64,000 nucleotides of DNA from Anoplopoma fimbria (taxonomy: Eukaryota > Chordata > Actinopteri > Perciformes > Anoplopomatidae), in NCBI RefSeq assembly GCF_027596085.1, contig NC_072455.1, positions 4,013,959 through 4,077,958 on the forward strand. Direction: 5' to 3'. Made by a program: the position numbers and the translations under genes. Within the stretch, counting starts at the first letter, position 1; every line of letters begins with the position of its first letter. Below are positions 10,590-29,164 of the stretch, piece after piece. Under the pieces are notes generated by a model. The model did not search any database. It was not told where the DNA came from and worked only from the letters and a program-made list of their open reading frames with translations.

Positions 10590-10705
10590 TGAAGAATCAG
10601 ATACAACTTTATTGATCCCAGGGGGATGAACAAGCTAAACTTTGCTCCACCTTTACCAGCTGCAACATAAAAGTGATGAAGCATTATGTGCATATAATTA
10701 TATAA
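10590..10705 (-). mobile_element. Retroelement tail
   Basis: Plus-strand text 'acaactttattgatcccag' is, on the minus strand, a ctgggatcaataaagttg end typical of fish non-LTR elements. The element body would extend rightwards; only a short piece is evident. Confidence 0.6.
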
Positions 10706-10810
10706 GAGGCATATTTTATTATGCACTATATTGTTGTGTGAATTGTGGCCATTTGATGCAATTTTGCTTTAAGGCTAAAACATTCTACTCAGAAATGAGG
10801 AGATGTGGGG

Positions 10811-11400
10811 GCTACTCACACGTTCACAGGCGGTGTGCTGGTGGTGCTGGTGGTGGTGGTGTGGTGCTGGTGGTGTCGGTGGTGGTGGTGGTGTTGGTGG
10901 TGGTGGGGGTGGTGGTGCTGGTGGTGCTGGTGATCCCATCCGGGTTTCTCTCTCTGACCTCCAGCTTCACAGCAGACATGTCCTTCGGTCTTGTCTTGCC
11001 TCCATACTGGACACTGAGGTAGTAATCACCCTGATCTCGTGGCGTGGCCTCCTTCATCGTCACCGTCAAGTCCCCGTGTGACCTCCACTGAGGTGACACA
11101 GATACTCTCCCCTCATACCCGGTCCCGTGTGTCTCATTCCCGGTATGGAAGTCCAGACTAAACACCAGCACTCCGGTTTTTGTTCAACATATAGTTCCCA
11201 TGTTTCCCTGCAGTCGGGCTGAAGAACTTAAACGTGACCGGGTCGTCCTCCAGCACTGACTCGTTGGTGGATGAAACCACATGCAGCTGGATAAGTATCT
11301 CATCATTGGAGAGCGCAGTTTAACTCATAAAGTCCGTTGTCGTTGATGTTTGAACTGTTTAAGATGACGGACTCGTCTGGACTCTTCCTGTCTCCAAAAC
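10811..11400 (-). pseudogene. Immunoglobulin-superfamily receptor fragment, frames interrupted
   Basis: Minus-strand frames give the end of one Ig-like domain (NDNGLYELNC, a D-x-G-x-Y-x-L-x-C pattern) and most of a second, from STNESVLEDDPVTFKFF through GYEGRVSVSPQW and LTVTMKEATPRDQGDYYLSV to VKLEVRE. A Thr/Ser/Pro stalk built of a (TGG)n-type repeat follows. The second domain lacks the usual Cys pair: the B strand reads VTFKF and the F strand YYLSV. Two frame breaks were found, one just after NC near 11315 and one in an A-run near 11180. These could be true disabling mutations or base-calling errors next to the assembly gap. A GTGAGT donor follows the stalk near 10817. No membrane segment was found on this strand further left. 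The family is clear; the gene is not identified. Confidence 0.55.
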
Positions 11401-11500
11401 NNNNNNNNNNNNNNNNNNNNNNNNNNNNNNNNNNNNNNNNNNNNNNNNNNNNNNNNNNNNNNNNNNNNNNNNNNNNNNNNNNNNNNNNNNNNNNNNNNNN
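11401..11500. other. Assembly gap (100 N)
   Basis: Exactly 100 unknown bases, the size conventionally used for a gap of unknown length. Order, distance and orientation across it are uncertain. Confidence 0.99.
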
Positions 11501-11780
11501 ATGGATGGATTGTTAGTGGCGGAGTCACCATTCTTGCACTAGATTCAAATTGCCTTTAAACATACAGGGGATTCAGAGGAAACAATGCATGTTTGTAATG
11601 TAGTGTAACTTTTATCTCATTGATATTTATTTCCCCACTGCTTCAAACAAAAAAGTGTTCAACTGACAAAAAATTAAGCAGCTTTTATTGTGAAGTAGTC
11701 AAAGGAAACTTAACATAAAACTGAAATCTAATGGATTATAAAATGAATGTGTCAGTGTTTTGAGGTTTTAATAAACATGA
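11501..11780. other. Non-coding, nothing recognised
   Basis: AT-rich sequence between the gap and the LINE. The first bases, atggatggat, resemble the tail of the family seen at 13232-13597. Confidence 0.4.
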
Positions 11781-13231
11781 CACCGGATCACATGCATGTA
11801 GCATCCAGCACTACCGTTAAGAACCTCGGAGTTATCTTTGATCAGGATCTGTCTTTTAACTCTTATATAAAACAGATCTCAAGGACAGCCTTTTTTCATT
11901 TACGTAACATTGCGAAAATCAGGCAAATCCTGTCTCAAAGTGATGCAGAAAAACTAGTTCATGCATTTGTTACCTCTAGACTAGATTACTGTAACTCCTT
12001 ATTATCAGGCTGCTCTAATAGGTCTCTTAGATCTTTACAGTTGATCCAGAATGCTGCAGCACGTGTTCTAACAAAAACTAAGAAAAGAGATCATATTACT
12101 CCAGTATTAGCTTCTCTGCACTGGCTCCCTGTTAAATCAAGCATAGAATTTAAAATGATTTTACTTACCTACAAAGCTCTAACTGGCCAGGCACCGTCTT
12201 ATCTTAAGGAACTTATAGTTCCATATTACCCAACTAGAGAGCTGCGCTCAATCAATGCAGGGTTACTTGTGGTTCCTAGAGTATATAAAAGTAGGATGGG
12301 AGCCAGAGCCTTCAGTTATCAGGCTCCTCTTCTGTGGAACCAGGTTCCAGTTTCAGTCCGGGGGGCAGACACACTCACCACTTTTAAGAGCAGGCTTAAG
12401 ACCTTCCTTTTTGATAGCGCTTATAGTTAGGGCTGGTTCAGGTTCGCCTTGGTCCAGCCCCTAGATATGCTGCTATATGCCTAGACAGCCAGGGGACTAC
12501 CTAGGATACACTGAGCTCCTCTCTCCTCTTCTCTCCCTCCATCTTTATGTATTAATCTCCTATTTATGCACATTACTGATTTTGCTTCTTCTATAAATCG
12601 TGGCTGTACCTGGAGTGTGGTGGTGCATCCTGCTACGGCCCTGCTGACACCGACTGCTACCACCATTATTATTACTAGTCACATTACTATTACTATTACC
12701 TGTACCATTAAGCATTTTAGCTTCACTTCCACCCTGAAGCCCTTTTGCTTTCTCGCTCTGCAGGTTTCCATGAATCGTTGTGGTACCTGGACCGTAGTCG
12801 TGCCTCCTGCTGTGAGCCGACTGACACCCACTGCTACTTCGATTATTATTATTAATCACATTACTATCCCTATTTTCATAATTATAATTCTACTGTAATA
12901 ATTGCTGCTGTTATTATAAGTAGTCTTATTATATGAATCATTTATGTCATATACATTGAATGTGTTGTATCTAAGAACTGTTATGCTGCTCATTCTGTAC
13001 ACATGACATCTATTGCATTCTGTCCATCCTGGGAGAAGGATCCCTCCTCTGTCGTTCTCCCATAGGTTTCTTCCTTTTTTCTCCCTGTTAAAGGTTTTTT
13101 TAGGAGAGTTTTTCCTGTGCCGATGTGAGGGAAGGACAGAGGATGTCGCATGTGTACAGATTGAAAAGCCCTCTGAGGCAAATTTGTAATTTGTGATTCT
13201 GGGCTATACAAAATAAACTGAATTGAATTGA
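11781..13231 (+). mobile_element. L2-like LINE, 5'-truncated, intact C-terminal ORF
   Basis: An open frame ending at 12430 encodes the C-terminal part of a non-LTR polymerase: VKNLGVIFDQDLSF, LDYCNSLLSGC, IQNAAARVLT, HWLPVKSSIEFKM, GARAFSYQAPLLWN and a terminal FKSRLKTFLF. These motifs are typical of L2/Maui-type fish LINEs. The catalytic YxDD region is absent because the copy is truncated at its 5' end. About 0.8 kb of 3' UTR follows, ending 'gggctatacaaaataaactg' and then (AATTG)n. The frame is uninterrupted, suggesting a fairly young insertion. It lies upstream of the membrane-protein exons at 13675. Confidence 0.9.
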
Positions 13232-13598
13232 ATGTGCTGTACGGTGGTGTAGTGGTTAGCACTGTCACCTGACAGCAAGAGGGGGGACAACCTGGACAAC
13301 CTTCTGTGTGGAGTTTGCATGTTCTCCCCGTGTCAGCGTGGGTTCTCTCCGGGTTCTCCGGCTTCCTCCCACAGTCCAAAGACATGCAGCTTAGGTTCAT
13401 TGAAGACTCTAAATTGCCCGTAGGTGTGGATGTGAGTGTGAGTGGTTGTCTGTCTATATATGTCAGCCCTGCGACAGACTGGAGACCTGTCCAGGGTGAA
13501 CCCTGCCTTCACCCATTGACAGCTGAGATCGGCTCCAGCACCCCGCGACCCTTAACTGGATAAGCAGGTTACGGAAAATGGATGGATGGATGGATGAA
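13232..13598 (+). mobile_element. Dispersed teleost retroelement inserted in the L2 tail
   Basis: Contains 'cggtggtgtagtggttagca', 'gtggagtttgcatgttctcc', 'cggcttcctcccacagtcca', 'ctctaaattgcccgtagg' and ends in (TGGA)n, a very common fish repeat with a GTGGTTAGCA-type start. The sequence aattgaatg stands on both sides (about 13223-13231 and 13599-13607), as expected for insertion into the AATTG tail of the L2-like element. Confidence 0.8.
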
Positions 13599-13674
13599 TT
13601 GAATGTCGGGTGGTTGATATAATTCCAGTCACATTAGTTCTCATTTTCTTCTTTTGTTCGCTTGTTGTTGTCAG

Positions 13675-13937
13675 GTGGTTTGTCTAGTCGGAACAGACTC
13701 AGCCTAGTTGTTGTTTTCTGCGTCTTCCTCACGATCATGGGAGTTGGAGTCGCAACATATTTAACCAAGAAGTGCCAGGAAAAGCAAGTAAGTCAGATGC
13801 TTTAATTAAGTGGTGAAAAATACAAACAAAACAATTTCTTCCTGTATGTAAATAAGAGACAGTTATTGATGTTTTTTTATTTCCTTTTTTCCTAGTTCCT
13901 CCAGCTTTTCAAGGAACCTACTGTCGAGGTGCTTTGA
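13675..13937 (+). CDS. Unidentified single-pass membrane protein, last two exons
   Basis: Two exons with good splice sites: 13675-13787 (acceptor ..gttgttgtcag, donor GTAAGT) and 13896-13937 (acceptor ..ttttttcctag), joined in frame and ending in TGA. The encoded end is a short polar stretch SSRNR, a hydrophobic helix LVVVFCVFLTIMGVGVATYL, a basic stop-transfer KKCQEK and a 14-residue cytoplasmic tail ending PTVEVL. This looks like the C-terminus of a type I membrane protein. I do not recognise the gene. Earlier exons must lie to the left on the plus strand, perhaps in or beyond the 100-N gap. The Ig piece at 10811-11400 is on the opposite strand, so the two belong together only if one contig was placed in the wrong orientation. 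Confidence 0.6.
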
Positions 13938-15060
13938 TCAATGGAGCTTTGGTAGACGCTTACAGAGAGTAGAGCACGGCCCACTTATCACACCTTGGCG
14001 TTTCAAATTGGTTTGAGGATTCCAACCAGCAACCCCTCCAGCCACATGCGGAAACAATGGATCTGCAGGAGACAGGCCGACCACCACCAGAGCGTTAGAG
14101 CATCTGCTGTGTCCGGACTGAAACCGCATGGTGATACTTCTTACCGACAACTGAAACATCTCCTGCTCAAGAACAGTAGATTTAGTATGATGTTTTTCTT
14201 CAGAACTGATGGAAACTGAGTGTTCTTGTCCCAGATGCTCTACATCAGTTTCTGTCGAAACCTGTCCATACTTCAGCGGGTACATCTGCATAAACTGCAC
14301 GGTGGTTGAGTTTCTCGGTTTCTCCAACGATCCCATGGGTGATGAGTTTATGTTCCAGTTCTTGAACTGGGTTTCATGATGTTCGTGTAAGGAGAACATA
14401 TATCTATATTTAGATATATTTTTTTAGACTTTCACATATTCAGTGACAAGGGAGCAGTGTGTAGGTTTGGTGTTAACATGAGTAAAGACATATCCACATC
14501 TACACCTATACTTTGTAATCAAATGAGCAGATATATTCTCTACCCACAACACCAACTCACACAGGTTAGAGGAAAATGTGAAGGCATAAAAACAATGTAG
14601 AACTTGTTGTATATGATGGTAAGTTCAAAGGCAGCTCCTATATCTGATATTTGTCAGGTCTACTTCATGTCATATTCATATTCACGTAAGACTATGTGCA
14701 TGCATATTAAAATAATTAACACAAGAAATTGTATTCATATTGATTGATTTAACTTGCAGTATATATATTTGTGGGCTTTTGAAAATGCTGTCGTTAAAAC
14801 TAAACAGCTGGTGACGACAAAGACACATAATCTAGATTTTTGATTTGTTGTTTTTTTCTTAAAATGCTGTTACTGTGCCAAGTTGCTGATTAAAGTTGTG
14901 AACCGTTAAAGGGGATTTCTTTTCTTGGCACATGGTGCTTTCTCATGGAGGAATGTTGTGTCTCTGTAAATTATAGAGCGCGGTCTAGACCTGGTCTTTA
15001 TATAAAGTGTCTTGAGGTAACTTCTGTTACGATTTGACCCTATGTACAATAAATGTAATT
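13938..15060 (+). other. Probable 3' UTR of the membrane-protein gene
   Basis: No domain is seen in either strand; a 153-aa minus-strand frame at 13938-14399 has no family features. The segment 14970-15060 resembles an L2-type tail ('aaagtgtcttgaggtaactt' then AATAAA near 15047) and could supply the polyadenylation signal. Confidence 0.45.
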
Positions 15061-15369
15061 GAACATAAACAAAAACAACAACAAAAAAATGGTCATACTG
15101 GGTGAAGCCACTCCAACATTTTATTTGATTTCATTTAAATTTACCTTTCATAATTTTTTTTATCTGAATTGGCTACTCTGGAACAGCAATACCACCATTG
15201 GATACTTCCTAAGGCCACAGTGGATTTTACATTATTTGAAAAGAAGACATAGGATTAGAGGTTTATTGTCAATTCACATACCATACAGACATATATTAAT
15301 AGTAACAGTTAAGCCAAGATCTACACAGATCCAATCAAAAGCTTTGGTTGGATAAAATAGGATTAGCAT
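15061..15369. other. Non-coding, nothing recognised
   Basis: A 98-aa plus-strand frame is present at 15059-15355 but shows no recognisable family. It may be a decayed part of the LINE that follows. Confidence 0.4.
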
Positions 15370-15496
15370 TTATTGTTCTAGAGTTCTAGGGAAAACTATT
15401 AGTGATGAAATAAAGTGTTTAGGAAGGAACAGGAGAGATGAGACAATAATATCAAGAATTAGATTTGGACACACTGGACTAAACAGTACACTATTT
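15370..15496 (+). mobile_element. RNase-H-bearing LINE remnant, left part
   Basis: The frame reads RRDETIISRIRFGHTGLNST followed by LF, matching the end of the RNase H region of fish LINEs, where RLRxGHTxLN is conserved. It is interrupted at 15496 by a nested insertion and resumes at 16301. Confidence 0.65.
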
Positions 15497-16300
15497 TGCA
15501 ACAGCATTCTTCATGGCACATCAACCAAAGTCCTAAATAAACTCCAACACATCCAGAACTCTGCTGCTCGTCTGCTCACCCACTCCCGCTCCCGTGATCA
15601 CATCACCCCTGTTCTTCAGAAACTCCACTGGCTTCCCGTCCCTGCTCCATCACCACACTCCATCCTGTCAGCTCCTCCTCTGATGCCAACCTGCTATCTC
15701 TGCCAGTCAGGACCAAGCACCGGACATGGGGCGACAGAGCCTTCTCCACAGCTGCCCCCTCCCTCTGGAACTCTCTCCCCAAACACATCCGAGACTGCAA
15801 TGATCTTTCAATGTTCAAATCAGAAATCCAAACTCACCTCTTCAGAACTGCTTTTAATGTCTGACTAATGCTGTGTGTTTTAAGTTTTAAGTTTTTAGTG
15901 TGTAGCTCTTAATGCTGATTTTAAATGTCTGTAAAGTGTCTTTGAGTAATCTGAAAAGCGCTCTGGCGTAGTGGAGAGCAAGGTAGTTCTCCAATCAGAA
16001 GGTCGGTGGTTCAATACCCGGCTTCCGCTGTCAATGTGTCCTTGGGCAAGACACTTAACCCCAAGTTGCTCCTGAAGGCTTGCCATCGGTGTGGACTGGA
16101 TGTTGCATGAATGTTAGTTAGAGTCTGATGGTGGCACCTTGCATGGTAGCCTGTCATCAGTGTGTGAATGGGTGAATGATATGTAATATACTACTGATTG
16201 TAAGTTGCTTTGGATAAAAGCGTCTGCTAAATGACTGTAATGTAATGAATAAAATGTATTATTATTATTATTATTAATATTATTATTATTACTACTATTT
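15497..16300 (+). mobile_element. L2-like LINE 3' fragment inserted in the RNase-H LINE
   Basis: Contains LNKLQHIQNSAARLLTHSRS and DHITPVLQKLHWLPV, then frame-shifted remnants of the WNSLPKHIRD and FKSEIQTHLFRT motifs, and a tail 'gtgtctttgagtaatctgaa' plus, after the SINE, 'aataaaatg' and (ATT)n. A candidate 7-bp target-site duplication, actattt, lies at 15490-15496 and 16294-16300. The tail is itself split by the SINE listed next. Confidence 0.75.
15960..16248 (+). mobile_element. tRNA-derived SINE, copy 1
   Basis: A-box-like TGGCGTAGTGG near 15963 and B-box-like GGTTCAATACC near 16008 form the internal polymerase III promoter. The body has 'ccttgggcaagacacttaac', and the tail 'aagcgtctgctaaatgactg' ends in (TAATG)n. 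A near-identical copy lies inverted at 60515-60776 and a tail-only copy at 18604-18672. Confidence 0.85.
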
Positions 16301-16367
16301 AATATAGGTAAACATAATGCAGGCTGATGTGATTACTGTGGGCAAGAAGAAACAGATGAGCATGTTA
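16301..16367 (+). mobile_element. RNase-H-bearing LINE remnant, right part
   Basis: Continues the element broken at 15496: the frame reads IGKHNAG then CDYCGQEETDEHVI, the C-terminal C-x2-C...ETxEHVL pattern of such LINEs. One in-frame stop lies between the two pieces. Confidence 0.6.
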
Positions 16368-16498
16368 TATATATAGATAGATATATATAAGATATAAGAT
16401 AAGAGTACATTTATTATCCAGTAAATATTCTAACAAAAAAAACCTTTTATAATTAATATATTTTGAATATTGGAACACTGTGAGCCACACGCCATAGC

Positions 16499-16640
16499 GA
16501 CAGGTGGCGGTAATGCGTCAAATCGTTGCAACAACAACAAACAAAAAAACACACGAAGAAGAAGAAGTGTAGTGACGTCACTTCCAGCGAGCAGGAAGGA
16601 AAAAGAACCAAAACAAAAAAAACACGCGAAGTTCTGTAAT
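16499..16640 (+). promoter_or_regulatory. Probable tmem185 promoter region
   Basis: A palindromic CRE TGACGTCA at 16573-16580 is directly followed by an ETS-type CTTCC (TGACGTCACTTCC), about 160 bases upstream of the tmem185 start codon. It is preceded by a 'aggtggcggtaatgcgtc' and GAAGAAGAAG block that I recall from many fish promoters and repeats. There is no TATA box at a fitting distance. No transcription start can be fixed from sequence alone. Confidence 0.55.
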
Positions 16641-16737
16641 GAAAACGAACCAAACAGCTAAACTAGCACCTGATTTAACCATGTGGAGCACTCACGTCTG
16701 GCGGTGAACGAGCTACTGAACCGGCCCCGTCTGCACC

Positions 16738-24945
<8,208 letters not shown>

Positions 24946-26724
24946 ACTGTACACCAGAGCTAAAAGGGGGACTGCTGTACTGATGTGCTACAGCAGAGGA
25001 CATTGTTTGGTTTTTTGTCCCCTCACCTAAACTCTGCATTTTACGGCTGTCTAGAGTGACGCATAAGAGCCAATATGGTAATGATTAATCCAGAATCCTC
25101 ATATTGGCCGTTTCAAAGTAAAGAGCGCCCCGGCCTAACTCTGTCGTGGATTTCATCATGGAACCAAAAGAACGGATTTTTGTTGTTCTCCTGTAGGTGA
25201 AGTTTCACTTTGTTGCTTACGATAGACATTTAGGGGGAACCCGACCACAAGTACACAAGTGTCTCAAATTCACTTGGATATAAATGTTTAGGCTGACATG
25301 ACTGATGAGACAAAACGGAAGAGCTGGATCTGCGTGGACTTGAATGTTTGACTCTTAACAGCAGTATAGTTTTGATTCAGACACACTTCAAACCTAAAGC
25401 AAAGATGCACTTGTCCTGTGTCATGATGGGGACCAGGGGAGAGACAATGTACTGTAATTACTTCCCACATTTGACCATGCAGTTGGAGAGAATGAGGGAG
25501 GTGGGGTTAAAGACAGGGTTCTGATTTTTTTCAGGCATCTGTTTGTGCAATGCTTGCGAGCTCATTTGTATACTGAAAGAATAATTGGTCTCTGCAAATG
25601 TCCTCCTGTTCATACTGGCTGTGAAGTGAACTCCACAGTTCTCCCAGTATGGAAGGAGGAATGTTTTCAAAACCTATTTCAATGTACATATGCAATGCTA
25701 AGATTTTTTTTTTAAGGCAGACCTAAACAGATTTGAACGTTTCCTTCAAAAAAAGAAAAAGAAAATGGCACTTTGAGAGGTCAGACAGGATTCATCTTGG
25801 AACAGATTAACATTTGTTTTGTATTCCTATTTTTTTGTAAATAACAGAAGTTGTCAAGTTGGGGACCATACTGGAGCTGACAGGGTTGAAGGTTTGAGGC
25901 AGACCTGTAAAAAAACGAAATGAAACAAGTATTAGCAAACAATCATCCACTTCTTTTAATTAAACACGTAATACCATCTGTGCTAAGAGTCAATCTATGA
26001 AATCAAGACATTCTTAAACAAATTGGAGACCACAAATTAGGATTCTCAATTGACTTTTTCTGTGATTTATCCAAACTTTGCCACATACATTAAGTCTGTG
26101 AATAGCAAATACTGTATCTCCCATATGGGACCTCCAAATTCACATATGCGTAATTTCAATGTGATTTTGTAGCCATCACATTGTCCTAATAGCATACCGT
26201 AGAACATGTAAAAGCTTTGCCGCTGCTTTTTTTTCGCTGCACCTAAGCTGTGCATTTTCAAATTGGTTTTACTTAGCTTATACAAAACATACAAATACCT
26301 TTTTAATCCAAATCTAATGAGTAGAGAGGTTACCTCCTGAGATCCCCTCTAGGTGTGCACATTGCCAGATTTCCTCAATTTATGAAATTACTCAAAAAAG
26401 CAAAAACGTTTTCTTATTTTTTCCAACAGCCTGATAGCTGGAGCATCAAGCTGTCTGTCTGTATGTTTTTTTTCTACATGGTGTTTTATTTCCATTAAAT
26501 TGGCCTGATTTAATAAGTACACTCTTTCTTGATGCTGCATGTAAAGCAACCTGGTTTTCTTTTGGTGAAAGCTGGTGGAATCACCAAATATCTTCACTGT
26601 TTTATCTATATTTATTTTAGAATTAAATTAAGAAAAAATCTACCCTTAAAACTGCATGATGTCATTTTGTTGAATTTATTTAACATATTGAAAAAATGGC
26701 AAATATGTACATTCACTACAGTAC
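24946..26724 (+). other. tmem185 3' UTR and flank
   Basis: No coding region recognised. There is no clear AATAAA at a decisive position, so the end of the 3' UTR cannot be fixed. Confidence 0.5.
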
Positions 26725-26850
26725 TGAACTCAAATACACATTCAAGATACTTGTACTTCTTGATTCCCTTTTTTATGTGATGTACTCCACTACATTTTAG
26801 AGGTAGATATTGTATAATTTGCCGTGAAATCTATCACAAAAAAGTAAAGT
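26725..26850. repeat. Dispersed teleost repeat of the GTACTT type, fragment
   Basis: Contains 'gatgtactccactacatttt', a landmark shared with the repeat in tmem185 intron 4. Confidence 0.55.
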
Positions 26851-26964
26851 ATTAAACGCCAAACAAACGTCCTGAAAAATGCGATTAAAATTTCATGAAA
26901 TATCATACTAAACTATGATTGTTTACCACAAACAATATTTTATCATGATGAAATTAGAATGCAA

Positions 26965-27955
26965 CAGCATAGTATGTGGAACAAAGTAATAAAAAAAATC
27001 TGAGTATGTCGATAAAGACACAGTATTTCGAAAGAGTTATAGTATGTCAAAAAAGCCATGGTAAAGTGTATTGACAAAAGTGATAAAATCATGCCATAGT
27101 ATGTTGAAATAAGTAAAAGTGTCATAGTATAGTATGTCAAAAAAATTCATCAAAAAGTTTGAGAATAGCATTATGAAAAAATTCATGGTATAGTATGTCG
27201 TGACAAGGCATGAAAGAGTAATATTTTATCATGTTAAAAAAAGTCACGGTATAGTATGTCGACAAAAGTCATAGTTTAGTAATTTGAGAAAACGTATCCA
27301 AAAGTACTAGTAAAGCATGTGGAAAAAAGTAATGACAAATGAATTGCATAGTCGACAAAAGTCATAAAAAGGTCATAGTATAGCATGTCGAAGAAAGTCA
27401 TAGTATTCGAAAACTGAAATTAAGAAAGTCATAGTATAGCATGTGGGGGAAAAACGTCATAAAAAAAGTCATAGTATAGCCTGTCGAAAAAAGTAAAAAA
27501 AAAGTCATAGTATAGCCTGTCGAAAAAAGTAAAAAAAAAGTCATAGTATAGCATGTGGGGAAAAAAAATCATAAAAAAGGTCATAGTATAGCATGTCGAA
27601 AAAAGTAAAAAAAAAAGTAATATATCAGTCGAAAAAAGTCATAGTATAGCATGTCGAAGAAAGTATAGTGTTCGAAAACTGAAATTAAGAAAGTCATAGT
27701 ATAGCATGTGGAAAAAAAGTCATAAAAAAGTCATAGTATAGCATGTGGAAAAGTAAAAAAAAAAAGTCATAGTATAGCATGTGGAAAAGTTAAAAAAAAG
27801 TCAGTATAGCATGTCGAAAAAAAATCATAAAAAGGTCATAGTATAGCATGTCATAAAAAAGTAATAGAATAGCATGTCATAAAAAAGTAATAGAATAGCA
27901 TGTCGAAAAAAGTAATATATCAGTCGAAAAAAGTCATAGTATAGCATTTTCCATT
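26965..27955. repeat. AT-rich satellite, AGTCATAGTATAGCATGTCG unit
   Basis: About 1 kb of irregular tandem units built on 'gtcatagtatagcatgtcg' joined by A-runs of variable length (roughly 25-50 bp each). Some neighbouring units are nearly identical, for example around 27470-27540, indicating recent local amplification. This is the 3' flank of tmem185. Confidence 0.9.
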
Positions 27956-28512
27956 CGTCTGCATTTCTGCAGAGTTTGCCCAAGGTAATGACCCATAATT
28001 CATAGCAATGTGATGTTAAACACGGGTGTACCAGTTGAAGTCAGAGACGGAAAGAAAAGGTAAACAAAGAGGACGGCACATGTGAGTTCAGCCTGAAATA
28101 TTACATTTCCACTGAAACATTAAGGTTTAAAGATGGACCATAAAAACACATGAAAGCAGAGGAATACAAGCAGAAACTTTATTACACACCTGGTTTATTC
28201 ATCAACCTTTTCCTCACGTTATGCTTTTGAAGCTGTTTTGACAAAGAAGAGTGAATAGATCAATTGACAATTACCTCTCATCTGGTAAAGCAAGAGCCTG
28301 GAAGAAGTTCAAATCGGGGAATAAAAAGTATAAAGTAACCACCATTGTTCATAACATGATATGGCATTGTCAGGGTAACATGATATGCTGCAAGTCGGCG
28401 ATATCCCATTTGATTTCTACTGTTTCCAGCCCCTGCAGCCTTTCACAGTCAACCATTTACCAGGTGACGTCAGTTAAGTCTCTGAGGGTTCCGGGTTAAA
28501 GGTCTTAGATTT
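27956..28512. other. Intergenic, nothing recognised
   Basis: No domain in the short frames and no repeat family that I recognise. Confidence 0.5.
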
Positions 28513-28965
28513 GATAAAATAAGATAAAATAAGATATTCCTTTATTAGTCCCGCAGTGGGCGACAAGAACAACTAAAATGTGATATAATCAGACTGAATG
28601 GTTGTTTCAATTGCACAATGGTGTGCACAGATCTTTTTTATTGCACAGCAAATATATTGAATTGAAATAGATGCACATAGATGAAAATCAGTAATTTGCC
28701 GGGGCTTTTTTATGGTATGTGCGGTCTTTTGGGTGCAGTGTTGGTTGTGCAGTCTGACAGAAGCAGGAAGGAAGGACCTGTGGTATCTCTCCTTTACACT
28801 CCGCGGGTGAAACTGGCCAAAATTGAGTTGGGACAGAGCGGCTTTAAAGAACCGATGACTATTGCATATCAAAGGCCTTCTGCAAGTCCAGCCCCAAGAT
28901 GCAAAGTGTGGACAGGGCCTAAGGCTGGCTGTCAGACATGGAAGAAAAATGTATCTCATCACTTA
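28513..28965 (-). mobile_element. LINE remnant, C-terminal ORF piece plus tail
   Basis: On the minus strand the frame ends with PRSVKERYHRSFLPASVRLH, like the SFLPxAIRLxN block near the C-terminus of fish non-LTR polymerases. A tail ending 'ctgcgggactaataaagga' and ATCTT-like repeats follows at 28513-28560. This links the GATAA-ended tails elsewhere in the window to a coding LINE. The plus-strand 150-aa frame here is its antisense. Confidence 0.6.
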
Positions 28966-29158
28966 AAGAACCAGTATGTTAATTCACTGGCACAGAAATA
29001 TATTATTATATATATATATATAATTTGTACAAAGGGAGCAGGTTCTCTTCACACAGTCCGCCATGTTGCTCATGTTTCCACAGTAGCCAAAGAACGAACA
29101 AACCGAACACTGGTCCTCTCACATTTGCAATAAAACAATACTTTTCAAATGAATAAAC

Positions 29159-29164
29159 TTTATT
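29159..29164 (-). terminator. Polyadenylation signal of mus81
   Basis: AATAAA on the minus strand, about 230 bases beyond the mus81 stop codon. Confidence 0.6.

Noticed and set aside
13938..14399. 153-aa minus-strand frame
   Set aside because: Lies in the probable 3' UTR of the plus-strand membrane-protein gene, with no domain or splice signals.
15960..16030. A tRNA gene
   Set aside because: The A- and B-box-like motifs belong to a SINE head; no cloverleaf can be drawn and the body and tail are those of a retroposon.
26965..27955. CRISPR-like periodic array
   Set aside because: Units vary in length without unique spacers, and this is a vertebrate genome; it is a satellite.
28681..29133. 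150-aa plus-strand frame
   Set aside because: Antisense to the LINE C-terminal piece, whose minus-strand reading carries the recognisable motif.
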